Numbered from the stretch's first letter, positions 45,220-53,917 are shown. The stretch: DNA of 64,000 bases from Acidobacteriota bacterium (GCA_017307505.1 JAFKEE010000033.1:108197-172196), one strand, 5' to 3'. Notes: a model not told the origin generated them from the letters alone. A program made the numbers and translations.

Positions 45220-46050
45220 CTACTTGCCTTCCAGAATTCTAATCTCGCTGTTAAACCCATCCACCAGAATCTCCGGACCGCCGCCGCCGATACGGCCTCC
45301 GGAATACCGGTCCGCACGGAACACCGTCTTGCCGTTCCGCTTCTCTTCCGTCACCGGCCGCGCCGGTAGCATCGTCATCTCAAAATCCGAATAGATCTTG
45401 CCGTTGAAGGTCTTCAGCCGCACATCCGCCGCCAGCCCCGGCCGGAAATACATCTCGATGGGACCGTTGATCGTCTTGAACGACGTCGGGCCCTTCGGAT
45501 TCCTGGCAAATTCCGCCTTCACATGGCCGTTCACCGTCCTCACCGCGCCGGAACCCATCAGCCCGCTCAGATCCACCGCGCCGTTGACATTGTGGATCTC
45601 GAAGTCGCCGCCGACACCGCTCATCCAGATCCCACCCTCATTCACGGTGGACAGATTCACGGCCATGTTCCGCGGCACCTGCAGTTCAAAGTCGTACCGG
45701 ACCACATATCTCCGCCGTTGCCGGTCGCCGGACCACTGGCCATCCTCGCAGTGGCAGCGGAACGGCCCATCCACATAAATGCGGGCCGCATCTCCCTGTT
45801 GGCCTACGTCCAGCCGCACTTCCTTCCGCGCCAGTTCCAGATCCGCCTGCGAATCGGCCCGCACCGTCTCCGTCGCCACCATCTTCACTTCGTGCCCGTC
45901 GTAGCCGGTCACCCGGATGCCGCCCCACACTGTATCCACCACCAGCCGCGCAGCCTCGGGCAGACTCTTCCGAATCGTTTGCTTCTCTTCCAGCCCCTCC
46001 GCCATCAGCAGAGGCGCCAGCCACAAAAGTGCGAATACACGTATCGCCAT
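45220..46050 (-). CDS. Exported DUF4097 beta-helix protein
   Basis: A 276-residue paralogue of the next gene. Signal peptide (VFALLWLAPLLMAEG), an N-terminal section with a GGIRVTGYDG strand and two Cys in FRCHCEDGQ (possible disulphide), then DUF4097 strands (NLSTVNEGGIWMSGVGGDF; IHNVNGAVDLSGLMGSG; FKTINGPIEMYFRPGLAADV). It probably forms a beta-helix on the periplasmic face. It follows the anti-sigma gene by 52 nt and precedes its paralogue by 4 nt. The pair is likely an output or sensor arm of the sigma factor. Confidence 0.85.
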   Translation of the reverse strand: MAIRVFALLWLAPLLMAEGLEEKQTIRKSLPEAARLVVDTVWGGIRVTGYDGHEVKMVATETVRADSQADLELARKEVRLDVGQQGDAARIYVDGPFRCHCEDGQWSGDRQRRRYVVRYDFELQVPRNMAVNLSTVNEGGIWMSGVGGDFEIHNVNGAVDLSGLMGSGAVRTVNGHVKAEFARNPKGPTSFKTINGPIEMYFRPGLAADVRLKTFNGKIYSDFEMTMLPARPVTEEKRNGKTVFRADRYSGGRIGGGGPEILVDGFNSEIRILEGK

Positions 46051-46102
46051 TGCTTGCGTACCTCACATCGAATCGAGACTTGCGAAACCCGTCGGGAGAT
46101 CT

Positions 46103-46912
46103 CTAGAACCGGCCGATGGCCCAATTAGCGCGCTGGCGGACAGACTCGTTCACCGTCTGATCCGAACTCAGCTTCTTCAGCACCGTCACCGAGCGCCGGT
46201 CCCTCATGTCCACCAGCGCGTCGATCAGGGCAATTTGCACCAGGGGGGAATCTGAGCGGCCAAGAGCCGTCACCATCCCTTGCCCCACCTCGGGTACATT
46301 CGAATACTTGCGCAGCGCGTCCGCCGCCGCCAACCTCACGTCGACACTGGGATCCTGGTCCACCGCCGCCAGCAGCGCGCCCAGCACCTCTTCGTCCGGC
46401 CGGTTCAATCTCGCGCTCCAGCTCACGCCCCGCAGTCGGTCGCTGGCCGATTGCTGCCGCAGCAGTGAAACCGCCACCATTTCCCGAGTGCCTCGCAGCT
46501 CCTCGTGCAGCTTGGCGAACTCCTTGGCCGAAGGGGCATTCGAGCTGGCCGCTACTCCGATCGCCACACCCACCGCCAGGCACGCCGCAGCAATCGATAC
46601 CTGCAATTCCAGTTTCGCTGGCCACCAGCCATACAACCACTGCGAAATCGAGAAGCTCTTCCTCGGCTTCGGCTGCTCCGCCTGTTCAAGCCCATGGCGG
46701 TAAGCCGCCAGCATCGTCCGGAACCGCACAGCCACCTCGGGGCTGGGCTGCTCCTCGGGCAGTTGACCCAACATCGACCAGAGCCGCGACGACTCCCGGC
46801 AATCCGCGCACTCAGCCATGTGCCTGTCCACCTGCTCCCGGCCCTGCGCACTCGCCGACCCGGCCCAATATTCCGGCAGCAACTCCTGAATCTCTTCACA
46901 CCGCATTGCCAT
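46103..46912 (-). CDS. Membrane anti-sigma factor with zf-HC2 and C-terminal HEAT-like repeats
   Basis: A 269-residue protein. The anti-sigma zinc motif is H31-M-A-E-C35-A-D-C38 at the N-terminus, followed by a cytoplasmic helical stretch. A transmembrane helix spans about 100-123 (VSIAAACLAVGVAIGVAA). A periplasmic HEAT-like section (about 175-269: VDVRLAAADALRKYSNVPEV, LVQIALIDALVDMRDRRSV) completes it. It sequesters the co-encoded ECF sigma factor, whose gene it overlaps by 17 nt. HEAT repeats as the sensor are uncommon and point to protein-protein sensing. Confidence 0.87.
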   Translation of the reverse strand: MAMRCEEIQELLPEYWAGSASAQGREQVDRHMAECADCRESSRLWSMLGQLPEEQPSPEVAVRFRTMLAAYRHGLEQAEQPKPRKSFSISQWLYGWWPAKLELQVSIAAACLAVGVAIGVAASSNAPSAKEFAKLHEELRGTREMVAVSLLRQQSASDRLRGVSWSARLNRPDEEVLGALLAAVDQDPSVDVRLAAADALRKYSNVPEVGQGMVTALGRSDSPLVQIALIDALVDMRDRRSVTVLKKLSSDQTVNESVRQRANWAIGRF

Positions 46913-47501
46913 GTCCCTCGTCCGCTACAGCCCATGCGCCACGGCCTGTCCGTTTGTGTTCCGACACAAGACCCTGGTAGATCTTCTTTAACTCCTGCAC
47001 CGCCCGGAAAACCCTGACCTTCACGGTGCTCACCTCACAGTGCAGCAATTCAGCAATCTGATCGTGCGGCAGGTTCTGATACCGGCTCAGCACCAGCAAC
47101 TCCCGTTTCTCCTCCGGCAGCAGCGAAAGAGAGCGGCGCAGCAGATCCTCCTGTTGCGTCGACTCCGCCCGGTCGGCCGGCGTTGGCCGCGCATCCGCCG
47201 GTGAAAGCGTTTCTAATTCCACCCCGACCTCCGGCCGCTTCTTTCTCAACGCATCCACCCGTGCATTCCGTGCGATCTGGTACATCCAGGTCGTGAACGA
47301 CGTCCCGTCCCGGTAGGTCTGGCGGTAGCGGAGAATCCGGAAGAAGACATCCTGGACCAGATCCTCACTGTGCGCCCGGTCTCCGGTCAGCCGGAGCAGA
47401 AAATTGAACAGATGAACGTGGTGGCGTTCAAACAAGGGGCCCAGCGCGCGCAGGTCACCCTGCCGCACTCCGGACATGAGATCTTCGTCTGTCTGCGCCA
47501 T
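46896..47501 (-). CDS. ECF RNA polymerase sigma factor (RpoE-like)
   Basis: A 201-residue ECF sigma factor: region 2 (HHVHLFNFLLRLTGDRAHSE, DLVQDVFFRILRYR) and region 4 (SLLPEEKRELLVLSRYQNLP, LLHCEVSTVKVRVFRAVQEL). The anti-sigma gene overlaps its 3' end, followed by two DUF4097 genes in the same run, so all four are probably one operon controlled by this factor. The 188-nt region upstream includes TATATAT near 47560, but I could not fix an ECF promoter. Confidence 0.92.
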   Translation of the reverse strand: MAQTDEDLMSGVRQGDLRALGPLFERHHVHLFNFLLRLTGDRAHSEDLVQDVFFRILRYRQTYRDGTSFTTWMYQIARNARVDALRKKRPEVGVELETLSPADARPTPADRAESTQQEDLLRRSLSLLPEEKRELLVLSRYQNLPHDQIAELLHCEVSTVKVRVFRAVQELKKIYQGLVSEHKRTGRGAWAVADEGHGNAV

Positions 47502-47631
47502 CCGTCCTGTACTCTAAGCTGCCTGGCCGGAGCTTCAATGCCCCTGCCTTCAGTCATATATACAGCCGATCTGTGGCTTGGTTACGGGAAATTGCGGGAA
47601 TCGCAGGGCGGGGATCAACAGGAGGGGGGGA

Positions 47632-47663
47632 ATCCGCCGGCCGGTTCCTCGCGGCCGGCGGAT
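47632..47663 (-). terminator. 12-bp hairpin downstream of the Pal gene
   Basis: ATCCGCCGGCCG (47632-47643) pairs perfectly with CGGCCGGCGGAT (47652-47663) around an 8-nt loop, 26 nt past the Pal stop. There is no U-tract, but the stem is very stable. Confidence 0.7.
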
Positions 47664-47689
47664 CCTCATGAACGGCTAAACCAAACAAA

Positions 47690-48271
47690 CTACTGGGCTT
47701 GAGTCAGGTGCGCGCGGCGGTTCTTCTGCCAGCAGTCTTCGTCGTGCTCAGTGCAGACCTGCTTCTCTTTGCCGTAGCTGACCGTCTTCAGCTGGCCGCC
47801 CGGCAGGCCAAGCGATACCAGATAGTCCTTCGCCTGCTTCGCGCGGGCATCGCCCAGCGCCATGTTGAATTCGTCGGAGCCGCGCTCATCGCAGTAGCCT
47901 TCCACCGTCAGGCGGAAATCCGGGTACTGGGAGATGATCTCGCTCAGGGTCTTCGCATTGGCGCGCAGGGCGGTCTCGGCGTCGGGACGCAGATTGTGAC
48001 GCGCAAAATCGAAATAGGCGTCCTGAATCTTGTTCAGCAGTTCCTGGATCTGCAGCTTGGTAGCAGCATCGGGCATCCGGCTCTGCTCTTTCGCCACAAC
48101 CTTGGGCTGCGCGGCGGGCGCGGGGGCGGGGGCGGCCGCACGCGTCGGGGCGGCAGGAGCAGGCGCGACGGTCGGCGGAGGCGGTGTCTGAACCGCGGTC
48201 TTCTTCGTGCAGGCGCCGAGCGACAGGCAGAGAGCTGCTCCAGCGAGGCAAGTGGCAACGTTCAACTTCAT
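47690..48271 (-). CDS. pal: Peptidoglycan-associated lipoprotein (Pal/OmpA family)
   Basis: A 193-residue lipoprotein. Lipobox LSLGAC places the lipidated Cys at 21. A Pro/Ala-rich linker of about 45 residues follows, then an OmpA-like peptidoglycan-binding domain (VEGYCDERGSDEFNMALGDA, KTVSYGKEKQVCTEHDEDCW). It ties the outer membrane to peptidoglycan as part of the Tol-Pal system. The rest of the tol genes are not in the window. It is divergent from an orphan response regulator. Confidence 0.9.
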   Translation of the reverse strand: MKLNVATCLAGAALCLSLGACTKKTAVQTPPPPTVAPAPAAPTRAAAPAPAPAAQPKVVAKEQSRMPDAATKLQIQELLNKIQDAYFDFARHNLRPDAETALRANAKTLSEIISQYPDFRLTVEGYCDERGSDEFNMALGDARAKQAKDYLVSLGLPGGQLKTVSYGKEKQVCTEHDEDCWQKNRRAHLTQAQ

Positions 48272-48475
48272 GTAGGGCTCCTTCGGGAGAGGATGTTCTA
48301 ATCCTATTAAACCGAATCTTTCGGCCCTTGGCCATACCTTCTGGGCAGTATTGGTCCAGCCTGCAAGATACTTTGCTGAAGGGATGGTACCCGGCCCGCG
48401 TTAGCCGTATCCTGACATTGGAAACAACAAGCTCTGCCGGCGCCCGCGCCTGACGGCCGATTGAGAACCTTATAT

Positions 48476-49126
48476 ATGGATTCGATCCGCATTCTGCTCG
48501 CTGACGACCACAATGTCCTCCGCGACGGCCTTCGCCTCCTCCTGGAGCGCCAGCCCGGCTATGTCGTCGTGGGGGAAGCCGCCGACGGCATCGCCGCCGT
48601 CCAGATGGCCGCCGATCTCCAACCTGACGTCGTCGTCACCGATATCGCCATGCCTACCCTCAATGGCATCGAGGCCACCCGGCGCATTGTGGAGAAGAAT
48701 CCACACACGGGCGTAGTGATTCTAAGCATGCACTACGACGAGAGTTACGTCCTCCGCGCCCTGAAAGCCGGAGCCCGCGGCTACCTCCTGAAAGACTCCG
48801 TCAAAGCCGACCTCCTCGCCGCCATCCAGGCCGTGGCCAAAGGCCGCTCCTTCTTCAGCCACAAGGTGAGCCAGATCCTCCAGGAAGATTACGTCCGGAC
48901 GCTGCAGCGGATGAACGCCGAGGACAGCTACGATCTCCTCACAGACCGCGAACGTGAAATCCTCCACCTCGTCGCCGAGGGCCGCACCAGCAAAGAGATC
49001 GCCACCTTCCTGAATCTCTCCGTCTACACCGTGGATACCCATCGCGGCCACATCCTGGAAAAACTCAACCTCCACAGCGTGCCCGAACTCATCCTCTACG
49101 CGGTCAGAAAACAGCTCATCACATGA
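48476..49126 (+). CDS. Orphan NarL/LuxR-type response regulator
   Basis: A 216-residue response regulator, paralogous along its full length to the one at 42250 and of identical length. Conserved Asp is in VVVTDIAMPTLNG and Lys in GYLLKDS. The LuxR helix-turn-helix is LTDREREILHLVAEGRTSKE and VYTVDTHRGHILEKL. ATG 48476 is preferred to an in-frame TTG 5 codons earlier. No Shine-Dalgarno sequence is evident, and the ATG sits within TATATATG. No kinase gene is adjacent, so it may be served by the kinase at 42897 or an unlinked one. Confidence 0.9.
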   Translation: MDSIRILLADDHNVLRDGLRLLLERQPGYVVVGEAADGIAAVQMAADLQPDVVVTDIAMPTLNGIEATRRIVEKNPHTGVVILSMHYDESYVLRALKAGARGYLLKDSVKADLLAAIQAVAKGRSFFSHKVSQILQEDYVRTLQRMNAEDSYDLLTDREREILHLVAEGRTSKEIATFLNLSVYTVDTHRGHILEKLNLHSVPELILYAVRKQLIT

Positions 49127-49144
49127 CCGGACGTTTGCGTCCGG
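49127..49144 (+). terminator. Short hairpin after the orphan response regulator
   Basis: CCGGACG (49127-49133), loop TTTG, CGTCCGG (49138-49144). It starts immediately after the TGA stop. No U-tract follows. Confidence 0.6.
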
Positions 49145-49300
49145 AATAAGCGATTGCGAGGGGCAATTCCATTACAACCCAACCGGAGATTCCATCCCGC
49201 GATTATCTGTAAGCGGGTTTACATGGAAGATTCGCAATCAATGCCGCTGCTCCGTCTACAGACGGCGATGCAAAACCTCAGCCGCATTTCCTGGCGGGCG

Positions 49301-49358
49301 TCAGAAATTACTGCGCAAGTGGCGGGCCCGCCAATCTCGCCGCATCAGTCATTTCTGA
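49301..49358. repeat. 13-bp inverted repeat next to the solo HTH gene
   Basis: TCAGAAATTACTG (49301-49313) and CAGTCATTTCTGA (49346-49358) match at 12 of 13 paired positions. A GGCGGGCCCGCC palindrome (49321-49332) lies in the loop. It ends 20 nt before the HTH gene stop. It could be a bidirectional terminator or one end of a decayed small element. The rest of 49145-49377 holds nothing I recognise. Confidence 0.5.
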
Positions 49359-49377
49359 AATTTCCTTCATCAATCCC

Positions 49378-49821
49378 TTAGCTCTGGCTGCTCGTCGGGC
49401 CTATCAATGCAAACAATCTCTGACACTGCCGCACACCCAGCTCCACCCCAAGTTTGGAGCGCAGGTAATTCGACAATACGCGGCCATTCCATTGATCGGC
49501 CGTTAGCCCAGCCGCGGCCGGAGTCCGGCGCAACGCCTGCCTGACCACCTTTTGCTGGCTTTCGGGCAGCCGCGGCGACCGGCCCGGATGCCCGCCCTCT
49601 CGCAGCCCCTCCACCCCAAACCGCTCGAAATTCCTGACCCAGTAGCCCACCGCCCGCGCTGAATCTCCGATCAGCGCCGCCGCCTGCCGGCAGCTCAGGC
49701 CTCGCGACACCAGCAGAACGCCATGCAGCCGGTGGTTGTACCTCGATTCTTCCGAACGGCGGATCTCCTCATCCAGAATCTCCTCCTGCGTCCGGCACGC
49801 GCCGGCTATCTGCGCCTTCAT
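49378..49821 (-). CDS. Solo IS630-type helix-turn-helix protein
   Basis: A 147-residue protein equal to the N-terminal DNA-binding half of IS630-family transposases. It has two helix-turn-helix units (RLHGVLLVSRGLSCRQAAAL, GDSARAVGYWVRNFERFGVE) with GLREGGHPGRSP, and a second winged unit (LTADQWNGRVLSNYLRSKLG). The DDE catalytic domain is absent and no matching frame lies downstream. The frame itself is intact with a clear start. It may be a truncated transposase or a domesticated regulator, and the palindrome 7 nt before its start favours the latter. Confidence 0.7.
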   Translation of the reverse strand: MKAQIAGACRTQEEILDEEIRRSEESRYNHRLHGVLLVSRGLSCRQAAALIGDSARAVGYWVRNFERFGVEGLREGGHPGRSPRLPESQQKVVRQALRRTPAAAGLTADQWNGRVLSNYLRSKLGVELGVRQCQRLFALIGPTSSQS

Positions 49822-49827
49822 GTAGAC

Positions 49828-49844
49828 ATAAAATCACATTTTAT
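49828..49844. promoter_or_regulatory. AT-rich perfect palindrome before the HTH gene
   Basis: ATAAAATCACATTTTAT is a perfect 7-3-7 palindrome in an otherwise GC-rich genome. It sits 7 nt upstream of the HTH start codon and about 100 nt from the divergent DUF3857 gene. It is a candidate operator for autoregulation. Confidence 0.5.
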
Positions 49845-49940
49845 TTATCCGCGCAATTCATTATGTCGTAGGTGTTTAAGCAGTAACGCAATAGTGTTCG
49901 GATCAGTTACAGTAGACACAGCTTGTCTCGCTGAGGTCTT

Positions 49941-51917
49941 ATGAACGGTCGCTCATCAGTAACGCCCCTCCTGGTTTTCTTCTTTTCCTCCCTACTCCCG
50001 GCAGCCGACTGGCGCCCAATTGATCCCAATGAACTGGCACAGAAAACGCCCAAAGTCGAGGCCGGAGCCGATGCCGAAGCCATTTTCTGGGACATCAAAA
50101 TCGAGGATAGCGTCCAGGGCGGCGATCTCCAGCTCACGATGAACCATTACATCCGGATCAAGATTTTCACGGATCGCGGCAAGGAAAAGTACGCCACCGT
50201 CGAGATCGAACAGGCCGGAAAGCGCCGCATTATGGACGTGGCGGGCCGCACCATCAAGGCCAACGGCACCATCATCGAGCTGAAAAAGGACTCGATCTTC
50301 GATCGCGATCTCGCCAAAACCAAGGGCTTCAAAATGCGCGGCAAGGCGTTCACCATGCCGAACGTCGAAGTGGGCGACATCATTGAATACCGCTACCGCG
50401 AAATTCGGGACGACGAAATCGCATCCCACATGCGGCTCTACCTGCAACGCGAATTGCCGCTGTGGAACGTTACCTACCACCTGAAACCGCTGAATCTTCC
50501 GTATCTCCCGTACGGCATGAGGACCCTCCCCATGAACTGCCAGGTGCCGCCCTTCAAGCAGGAGCCGAACGGATTCTATGGGGTCAGTCTCAGCAATATG
50601 CCTGCCTTCCGCGATGAACGCTACTCTCCACCAGAAGATCAACTGCGGGCCTGGATGCTCATTTACTACGAGGAAGACAAAAAGATCGATGCCGAAAAGT
50701 ACTGGAAGACCGTCGGCCGGGACGATCACAACCGCTTCAAGCCGCGCCTGAAGGCCGACGGACTCGTCAAACGGACAGCCGCTGACCTGGTCACAGGCAT
50801 CGAGAAACCGGAAGAGAAGATCGCCGCCATCGAGAAGTTCTGCCGCACCAAAATCCGCAACCTGAACAGCCGCACCGTCCATCTCACCGCCGCCGAGCAC
50901 AAGGCGATCAAAGACAACGAATCACCCGGAGACACGTTGGAACAGAAAGCAGGCAGCGGCATGGATATCAACCTGCTTTTTGCCGCATTGGCCAATGCCG
51001 CCGGCTTCGATGCGCGCATCACCCGTCTGAGCGACCGCGGCGACACGTTCTTCAACATGAACCTGCCGCTCACCTACTTCCTCAACAACTTCAGCGTAGC
51101 CGTGAAGGTCAATGACCAATGGGCCTTCTTCGACCCCTCCACCCCCTACCTGGACCATGGCATGCTCCGCTGGCAGGAGGAATTAGGGCACGCGCTGATC
51201 TCTGACCCCAAGGGCGGATTCTTTGTCGACACTCCTTACTCTGACCCCGCACGCTCCCTCCGGAGCCGCCATGGGGATTTCAAACTCCTGCCCGACGGAT
51301 CTCTGGAAGGCACCGTCCGCTATAGCTACACCGGACATGCAGGCCGCGGTCAAAAGTCTTACTACGAAGACATGACGCCGGCCCAACAGGAGGAGGATTG
51401 GAAGAAGGACATCCAGGACCGGTTCAGCACCGCGGAACTCTCTGACTTCCGCATGCCCGACGTAACCGACCCTTACAAACCCTTTGTCGTCGAGCACAAG
51501 GTCACCGTCCCGGCCTATGCCACCCGCACCGGCAAGCGCATCCTGCTTCAACCCGCTTACTTCCAGCGCAACGCCACGCCCATCTTCACCGACACCACCC
51601 GCAAATGGGACATCTACTTCAGCTACGGCTGGATCGAAGACGACGAAATCAACATCGACCTGCCCGAAGGCTGGGAACTCGATCAACCCGTGAAGCCGGT
51701 CAGCACCAATATCTCCGACGTCGGCAACTACTCCGTCGAAGTCCGCAAAACCGTCGACGGCCGGCGTCTGATTTACCACCGCAAGTTCGTGTGGGGCACC
51801 AACAAGCGCATCATCTTCCCCGTCGAGGCCTATCCCAAAATGAAGCAGATCTTTGACTTCGTGCAGGAGCAGGACGGCTACACGATTGCCCTGAAGGCGG
51901 CCGGCGATGCCAGGTAG
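49941..51917 (+). CDS. Exported DUF3857/transglutaminase-like protein, catalytically degenerate
   Basis: A 658-residue exported protein: signal peptide (LLVFFFSSLLPAADW), DUF3857 domain (HYIRIKIFTDRGKEKYATVE; MPNVEVGDIIEYRYREIRDD), then a transglutaminase-like core and a C-terminal beta domain. The catalytic Cys of the family is replaced: GSGMD at 338-342 stands where GDCKD is expected. The His strand reads NNFSVAVKV, so two of three catalytic residues are lost, while the FDPSTP Asp remains. It probably acts as a binding or structural partner of its downstream paralogue, whose gene overlaps it by 11 nt. Confidence 0.87.
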   Translation: MNGRSSVTPLLVFFFSSLLPAADWRPIDPNELAQKTPKVEAGADAEAIFWDIKIEDSVQGGDLQLTMNHYIRIKIFTDRGKEKYATVEIEQAGKRRIMDVAGRTIKANGTIIELKKDSIFDRDLAKTKGFKMRGKAFTMPNVEVGDIIEYRYREIRDDEIASHMRLYLQRELPLWNVTYHLKPLNLPYLPYGMRTLPMNCQVPPFKQEPNGFYGVSLSNMPAFRDERYSPPEDQLRAWMLIYYEEDKKIDAEKYWKTVGRDDHNRFKPRLKADGLVKRTAADLVTGIEKPEEKIAAIEKFCRTKIRNLNSRTVHLTAAEHKAIKDNESPGDTLEQKAGSGMDINLLFAALANAAGFDARITRLSDRGDTFFNMNLPLTYFLNNFSVAVKVNDQWAFFDPSTPYLDHGMLRWQEELGHALISDPKGGFFVDTPYSDPARSLRSRHGDFKLLPDGSLEGTVRYSYTGHAGRGQKSYYEDMTPAQQEEDWKKDIQDRFSTAELSDFRMPDVTDPYKPFVVEHKVTVPAYATRTGKRILLQPAYFQRNATPIFTDTTRKWDIYFSYGWIEDDEINIDLPEGWELDQPVKPVSTNISDVGNYSVEVRKTVDGRRLIYHRKFVWGTNKRIIFPVEAYPKMKQIFDFVQEQDGYTIALKAAGDAR

Positions 51918-53841
51918 GACGCTCCGCTTCGCCGCACTCGCAATCCTCGCACCCTGGCTGCTCCAGGCAGCCGATGAGACGCCGCCCTGGCTCAAGGAAC
52001 TGAGCACCGTCACGCTGCCCGCCTACCCCGCCAAGGTGAACAACGTCGTGTTGCTCAATGAGGAGCAGACGGTGATGGCGGAAACCGGCCGCCTCACCAC
52101 CACCACGCGTACCGCCATCAGGATCCTCAACCCGCAGGGCGGCGATGTGGCGTTCTACGATTCCTACGACTCCGTATCCGGCAAAGTGCGCGACTTCCGG
52201 GCCTGGATGCTGCCCCCTTCCGGCAAAATCAAGAAGTACGGCAAGGACGAGATTCTCGATGTGGCCTGCGTCGGCAACGACATCTACAACGAATGCCGCC
52301 GGCGCTTCGTCTCCGGCAAACGGGACGCCGAACCTGGCGCCATCTTTGCCTACGAGTCCGTCATCGAATACCAGACTTTCGCAAACCAGATCTCCTTCCA
52401 CTTCCAGGACGGCACCCCCGTGCGCCTGGCGCGGTTTCGCGTCACGGTGCCCGCCGGTTGGGAGGTCCGGTCCAAGCCCTTCAACGGTGCCCCGAAAGAG
52501 ACGCTGGCCGACGGCGTCTATACCTGGCAGATGGAAAACCTCCCCGCCATGGAACCCGAACCCGCCTCGCCCAGCTTTCTCAGCGTGGCGCCCTGGGTTG
52601 GCGTAAACCTCGTCGGACCCGGCGGCAAACACCCGGTTCTCTCCTGGACCGATGCCGCCGGCCTCCTGGCCGAATTGAACGACGCCCAGGCGGACCCCGG
52701 GGAACTCATCACCGCCAAGGCTCGCAGCCTCACCGAGGGCGCCACCACCGAGATGGACAAGATTCGCGCCATCGGCCGCTTCACCCAACAGGTCAACTAC
52801 GTCTCCGTCCAGACCAACCTCGCCAAGGGCGGCGGCTACCGGCCCCACGCCGCGGAGCAGGTCTTCAGGAAGCTCTACGGCGACTGCAAGGACAAGGCGA
52901 ATCTGACCCGCGCCATGCTGAAGGCCGTCGGCATCACCGCCTACCCCGTCGCCATTTACGCCGGCGACCGCACCCAGGTCACGCAGGAGTGGCCTTCTCT
53001 CGGTGCCTTCAACCACGCCATCTCAGCCATCCGTGTCGCGCCGGATACGCGCGAACCCGCCGTGCTGGACCATCCCAAGCTCGGCCGCCTTCTCTTCTTC
53101 GATCCCACCGATCCCTACGTCAAGCCCGGTTTCCTGCCGGACCACGAGCAGGCCAGCCTGGCCCTGATCGGCGCGCCAGGTGACGGCGGACTTGTCCGTG
53201 CCCCTTCCGCCCCGCCCGTTGCGGCCGCGCACGAGCGCCTCGTCGAAGCCACCCTCACCGCCGACGGCGCGATCGAGGGCAAGTTCACCGACAAGCGGAC
53301 CGGCGAAGCACTCGCCGCGGCCGTCGGCGAGTACCGCTCCATTGGCAAAACCGACTATGAAAAACGCCTGGAACGCTGGGTCGGACGCAGCGTCCAGGGC
53401 GCCACCTCCTCGGGCCTCGAGATTGAAGACTCGACGGATCAGTTCGTGGTTCGAGGCCGTTTCACTTCACCGCACTTCGCCCAGCGGCCGCAGCCGCGCA
53501 TGCTCATCCTGAAGGCCGGCCTCCTCGAGTACGACGACTGGCGCCTCGTCTCCAAAACCCGCAAGTATCCCGTCGTGGTCGATACCGACGCACTCAACGA
53601 GACGGTGCGCGTTCAGATTCCCGCCGAGTTCAAAGTTGACGAACTGCCGTCGCCCATCCGCCTCAACTCGCCCTACGGCAAGTACGAGGCCGCCTGGACC
53701 CAGGAAGGCCAGGCCATCCAGTTCCGCCGTACCCTGGAACTGCCCGCTCAAACCGTCCCCTCCGGGCAATACCCCGAGCTCAAGAAGTTCCTCGATACCA
53801 TCAGCGGCTCCGCCAACGCGCCCGTCGTTCTCGTGCGATAG
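51907..53841 (+). CDS. Exported DUF3857/transglutaminase-like protein, intact triad
   Basis: A 644-residue paralogue of the preceding gene. Signal peptide, DUF3857 domain (NNVVLLNEEQTVMAETGRLT; EPGAIFAYESVIEYQTF), and a transglutaminase core with Cys327 in YGDCKDKAN, His370 in FNHAI and Asp399 in FFDPTDP, so the papain-like triad is complete. A C-terminal beta domain follows. Family members occur across Bacteroidetes and Acidobacteria with unknown substrates, and peptide or amine cross-linking in the envelope is plausible. The start lies inside the upstream gene, indicating coupling. It ends at a strong hairpin. Confidence 0.88.
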   Translation: MPGRTLRFAALAILAPWLLQAADETPPWLKELSTVTLPAYPAKVNNVVLLNEEQTVMAETGRLTTTTRTAIRILNPQGGDVAFYDSYDSVSGKVRDFRAWMLPPSGKIKKYGKDEILDVACVGNDIYNECRRRFVSGKRDAEPGAIFAYESVIEYQTFANQISFHFQDGTPVRLARFRVTVPAGWEVRSKPFNGAPKETLADGVYTWQMENLPAMEPEPASPSFLSVAPWVGVNLVGPGGKHPVLSWTDAAGLLAELNDAQADPGELITAKARSLTEGATTEMDKIRAIGRFTQQVNYVSVQTNLAKGGGYRPHAAEQVFRKLYGDCKDKANLTRAMLKAVGITAYPVAIYAGDRTQVTQEWPSLGAFNHAISAIRVAPDTREPAVLDHPKLGRLLFFDPTDPYVKPGFLPDHEQASLALIGAPGDGGLVRAPSAPPVAAAHERLVEATLTADGAIEGKFTDKRTGEALAAAVGEYRSIGKTDYEKRLERWVGRSVQGATSSGLEIEDSTDQFVVRGRFTSPHFAQRPQPRMLILKAGLLEYDDWRLVSKTRKYPVVVDTDALNETVRVQIPAEFKVDELPSPIRLNSPYGKYEAAWTQEGQAIQFRRTLELPAQTVPSGQYPELKKFLDTISGSANAPVVLVR

Positions 53842-53883
53842 CCGCCGCTCCGCCCCCGCCCTCCGGGAACCGGTCCATCCGGA

Positions 53884-53917
53884 GCCTCCACTCTTACCCG
53901 CCGGGTAGAGTGGAGGC
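53884..53917 (+). terminator. Strong hairpin after the DUF3857 pair
   Basis: GCCTCCACTCTTACCC (53884-53899) pairs with GGGTAGAGTGGAGGC (53903-53917), with a single bulged T and a GCC loop. It is about 40 nt past the stop and followed by a C-run rather than a U-run. Confidence 0.75.

Noticed and set aside
51811..53016. 401-codon minus-strand frame opposite the DUF3857 pair
   Set aside because: Antisense to the intact transglutaminase-like gene; composition is Gly/Asp-rich without motifs.
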